64,000 nucleotides of DNA from Paraburkholderia megapolitana (GTDB lineage Bacteria; Pseudomonadota; Gammaproteobacteria; Burkholderiales; Burkholderiaceae), in contig NZ_CP041743.1 of NCBI RefSeq assembly GCF_007556815.1, positions 1,922,001-1,986,000 on the forward strand, in the 5' to 3' direction. The position numbers were made by a program, and so were the translations under genes. This document shows, piece after piece, positions 62,117 through 64,000 of the stretch. The notes under the pieces are model-generated. The model was not told the DNA's origin. It searched no databases and was given only the letters and a program-made list of their open reading frames with translations. Within the stretch, counting starts at the first letter, position 1. Every line of letters begins with the position of its first letter.

Positions 62117-62734
62117 ATGTTCAAATCGTCCGATCTACTTCCAGTTCCCGATCTCGCCATGCCATTTTTCGCGCCCGTTACGCTGACCACTTCACGCCTT
62201 GTTCTGCGGCCGCTCCGTCATGAAGACGCGCCGGCGCTGTTCGCCATCTGGTCGGATGTGGAAGCGATGCGCTACTTCGCATTTCCGGCGATGACGCATC
62301 TGGATCAGGCAACGGATCGTATCGAGCGCAAATTGAAGGTATCCGCTAGCGGCCAGGATCTGGTTTGCGTGCTTGAACTGCAGGCAACCGGTGAAGCGAT
62401 CGGCACTTGCGATCTCTTTCATGTTGACGAGCAATGTCGGCGCGCAGAGATCGGCTTTAGTCTGCAACGCAAGCACTGGGGCAGTGGGTATATGACCGAG
62501 GCAGTGTCCGCGGTGATCGGGCACGCGTTCGGCAAACCAGGTTTGCGCAGGATCGAAGCGGATATCGATCCCCGCAATATCGCTTCGGCAGGGCTGCTCG
62601 AACGACTCGGATTTCTCCGCGAAGGGCTGTTGCGCGAGCGCTGGTTAGTCGGTGACGAAGTTTCAGATAGCGCACTGTATGGGCTCCTTGCGAGGGATTA
62701 TCAGTCTTGCAACACGCTACCCACGCCAGCCTGA
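62117..62734 (+). CDS. GNAT family N-acetyltransferase (RimJ/RimL-like)
   Basis: A 205-residue acetyltransferase of the RimJ/RimL group: LTTSRLVLRPLRHEDAPALF, AEIGFSLQRKHWGSGYMTEA (acetyl-CoA loop), LRRIEADIDPRNIASAGLLE and RLGFLREGLLRERW. Targets are protein N-termini or small amines. TTG 62105 and ATG 62159 are alternative starts. It is convergent with the LysR gene, 3 bases apart. Confidence 0.9.
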   Translation: MFKSSDLLPVPDLAMPFFAPVTLTTSRLVLRPLRHEDAPALFAIWSDVEAMRYFAFPAMTHLDQATDRIERKLKVSASGQDLVCVLELQATGEAIGTCDLFHVDEQCRRAEIGFSLQRKHWGSGYMTEAVSAVIGHAFGKPGLRRIEADIDPRNIASAGLLERLGFLREGLLRERWLVGDEVSDSALYGLLARDYQSCNTLPTPA

Positions 62735-62737
62735 ACC

Positions 62738-63619
62738 TCAAGCCTGAATCAGCGCCTGCACAAGCTGCGCCCGCAAAACCGACGTGATATGCGGCTGACG
62801 ATGCCCCTCGAGAATGCCAATGACACGCCGCCATCCCGGAACCGGCAGCGGCAGCACATCGAGCAACGTATCCTTCGACCACTGAACGTGCCTGAGCTGC
62901 GGCACGATCGACACGCCGACATTCTGCCGAACCAGTTCGATGATTGCCGCGATTGAATTCACTTCGAGCACGTCGTTGGTTTTCACGTGCATGCGTCGCA
63001 GTACACGCTCCACATTCGCGCCCGTCAGCGAACGACGCTCGAACCGGATGAACGGTTGCGCTTGCAGAAGCGCTAGCGAATCTTCGTCGGCGGAGCGGAT
63101 CAATGCGCTTGCCAGCAGCACCAGCGGTTCGTCATAGAGCGGTGTCCAACGCTCCGATGTCGTGTCGGCACGCACCATCTCGACAGCCAGTGCGCCATCG
63201 ATCTCGCCGCTACGTACCCGGCGCAGGAGATCGGCGGAATCTCCGAACACCAGACGCACATTCAACTCGGGATAGCGCGCCTTTAACGCGATCACGTTGT
63301 TCGAAAGAAATCCCATCGCCGAGCCCGTTGCTCCGACCGTAATCGAGCCCGCGAGGTTGTCGGTGGTATCGGCGCCGAGTATCAGCGAATCGTAAGCGGC
63401 GACGACGCGACTCGCGTGAACCACCAGCGCGCGACCGGCTTCATTGAGCCGGATCATCCGGCGTGACCGGTCGAATAGCGGGCGGCGACATTCCTCTTCG
63501 AGCGTTCTCATCTGTTGTCCAACGGCTGCTTGCGTCAACGCCATGCGATCGGCAGCAGCGGCCAGCGAGCCGTATTTCTCGACCGCGAGAAAGGTGCGTA
63601 GCGTGCGGATTTCACTCAT
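62738..63619 (-). CDS. LysR family transcriptional regulator
   Basis: A 293-residue LTTR (Cbl/CysB-like size): MSEIRTLRTFLAVEKYGSLA, HTH AAAADRMALTQAAVGQQMRT, and an effector domain (NLAGSITVGATGSAMGFLSN). It is divergent from the C45-peptidase gene at 63751, which is its probable target. A palindrome lies 43 bp upstream of its start. Confidence 0.94.
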   Translation of the reverse strand: MSEIRTLRTFLAVEKYGSLAAAADRMALTQAAVGQQMRTLEEECRRPLFDRSRRMIRLNEAGRALVVHASRVVAAYDSLILGADTTDNLAGSITVGATGSAMGFLSNNVIALKARYPELNVRLVFGDSADLLRRVRSGEIDGALAVEMVRADTTSERWTPLYDEPLVLLASALIRSADEDSLALLQAQPFIRFERRSLTGANVERVLRRMHVKTNDVLEVNSIAAIIELVRQNVGVSIVPQLRHVQWSKDTLLDVLPLPVPGWRRVIGILEGHRQPHITSVLRAQLVQALIQA

Positions 63620-63661
63620 CTTGCGTCTCGCAGGTAGCCTGTCATGCCGGCAATTCTAAAG

Positions 63662-63682
63662 TTTCGGTTTATCAAACAGAAA
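63662..63682. promoter_or_regulatory. Candidate LysR operator
   Basis: TTTCGGTTTATCAAACAGAAA fits the palindrome TTTC-N-GTTT-N3-AAAC-N-GAAA, in the divergent promoter of lysR and the peptidase gene. Confidence 0.5.
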
Positions 63683-63750
63683 CAAAAATGTATTTTTATT
63701 TTTGCTTTCAGAAGCTCAGAATTGCGGCACACCTTTCGTGACGAACAACC

Positions 63751-64000
63751 ATGCAAACAATCGCTCCCTTTCCCTTTGTTTCCGTGACCGGTGGCGCCTT
63801 TGAGCGAGGTCGCCAGTATGGCAAACAGGCGGCAGACCGGATTCGCAAAAGTGCCGACATGTATGGTCGTACGCTTGAAAATCTTGGCTATAGCGCGGCA
63901 TCTCGAGACAAGTTGATCCTGTCGTTCGCAAAGAGCATCGGCGAATTCGGTGCGCACTACCTCGACGAAATGCACGGCATTGCCGAGGGCTCCGGTGTGC
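63751..64000 (+). CDS. C45-type peptidase/acyl-CoA:6-APA acyltransferase-like protein, 5' part
   Basis: The first 83 codons of a gene cut by the window edge: MQTIAPFPFVSVTGGAFERG, then RQYGKQAADRI and HYLDEMHGIAEGSGV. This is the N-terminal pattern of the penicillin acyltransferase/C45 Ntn-hydrolase family, in which an internal Cys becomes the N-terminal nucleophile after self-cleavage; that Cys would lie just past the end of the window. Bacterial members next to LysR genes are of uncertain substrate. Confidence 0.75.
   Translation, partial: MQTIAPFPFVSVTGGAFERGRQYGKQAADRIRKSADMYGRTLENLGYSAASRDKLILSFAKSIGEFGAHYLDEMHGIAEGSGV

Overview
The window looks like part of a Burkholderiales genome, most like Paraburkholderia or Caballeronia: high-GC coding sequence with strong G/C third-position bias, a Burkholderia-type 16-strand porin, ACS-type MFS transporters, pirin/DoxX/azoreductase sets and a very high density of LysR, TetR, AraC and IclR regulators. 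The name is inferred from protein character alone. No rRNA, tRNA, CRISPR array, insertion sequence or replication gene was seen. The mix of catabolic, detoxification and secondary-metabolite genes with about 13 intact regulators is typical of a secondary chromosome or megaplasmid.

Layout. 1-4.5 kb: 3' end of a non-ribosomal peptide synthetase (C-A-PCP-TE; the adenylation pocket spells the threonine code; the thioesterase has a Cys nucleophile) and a JmjC/cupin_8 oxygenase. 4.8-7.9 kb: doxX-pirin, a LysR regulator and an azoreductase, with a shared 36-bp element in front of both target units. 8-10.2 kb: TetR and a medium-chain oxidoreductase with twin operators. 10.2-17.6 kb: an aromatic/ketone catabolic cluster (amidohydrolase, IclR, gentisate-type dioxygenase, FAH-family hydrolase, RraA-type aldolase, flavin monooxygenase with SnoaL-like N-terminus, esterase). 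17.9 kb: a protein with two tandem KorA/TrfB-like helix-turn-helix units. 18.5-25 kb: secreted lipase, porin, SDR, AraC regulator and MFS transporter, tied together by a 60-bp element present in two promoters. 25.2-28.3 kb: LysR remnant, then TetR/SDR/MFS.

28.4-31.3 kb: two exported alpha/beta hydrolases, one resembling the Cif epoxide hydrolase, with a divergent TetR. 31.3-34.6 kb: HxlR regulator divergent from azoreductase-FrnE-MATE. 34.7-38.5 kb: LysR, glutathione transferase and a three-domain PNPOx-FNR-ferredoxin fusion. 38.7-42.4 kb: LysR, Old Yellow Enzyme, NIPSNAP, SDR, DUF427. 42.9-44.2 kb: secreted GH16 glucanase with a lectin domain. 44.3-49.5 kb: saccharopine-dehydrogenase-like reductase, PucR regulator, AlmA/EthA-like monooxygenase and its PF10118 partner. 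49.5-52.6 kb: SDR, small protein, TetR (with CTAAC-N3-GTTAG operators) and AraC. 52.8-54.2 kb: a flavoprotein disulfide reductase broken by a 2-bp frameshift. 54.4-64 kb: VOC protein, self-sufficient CYP116B-like P450, proline iminopeptidase, AIM24 protein, entericidin, secreted SH3-like protein, cysteine desulfurase plus persulfide-dioxygenase-like MBL protein, GNAT, LysR, and the start of a C45-type peptidase cut by the window edge.

The theme is regulator-plus-enzyme cassettes for redox, electrophile and xenobiotic handling. Many carry recognisable operators, which lets several small regulons be drawn directly from the sequence.
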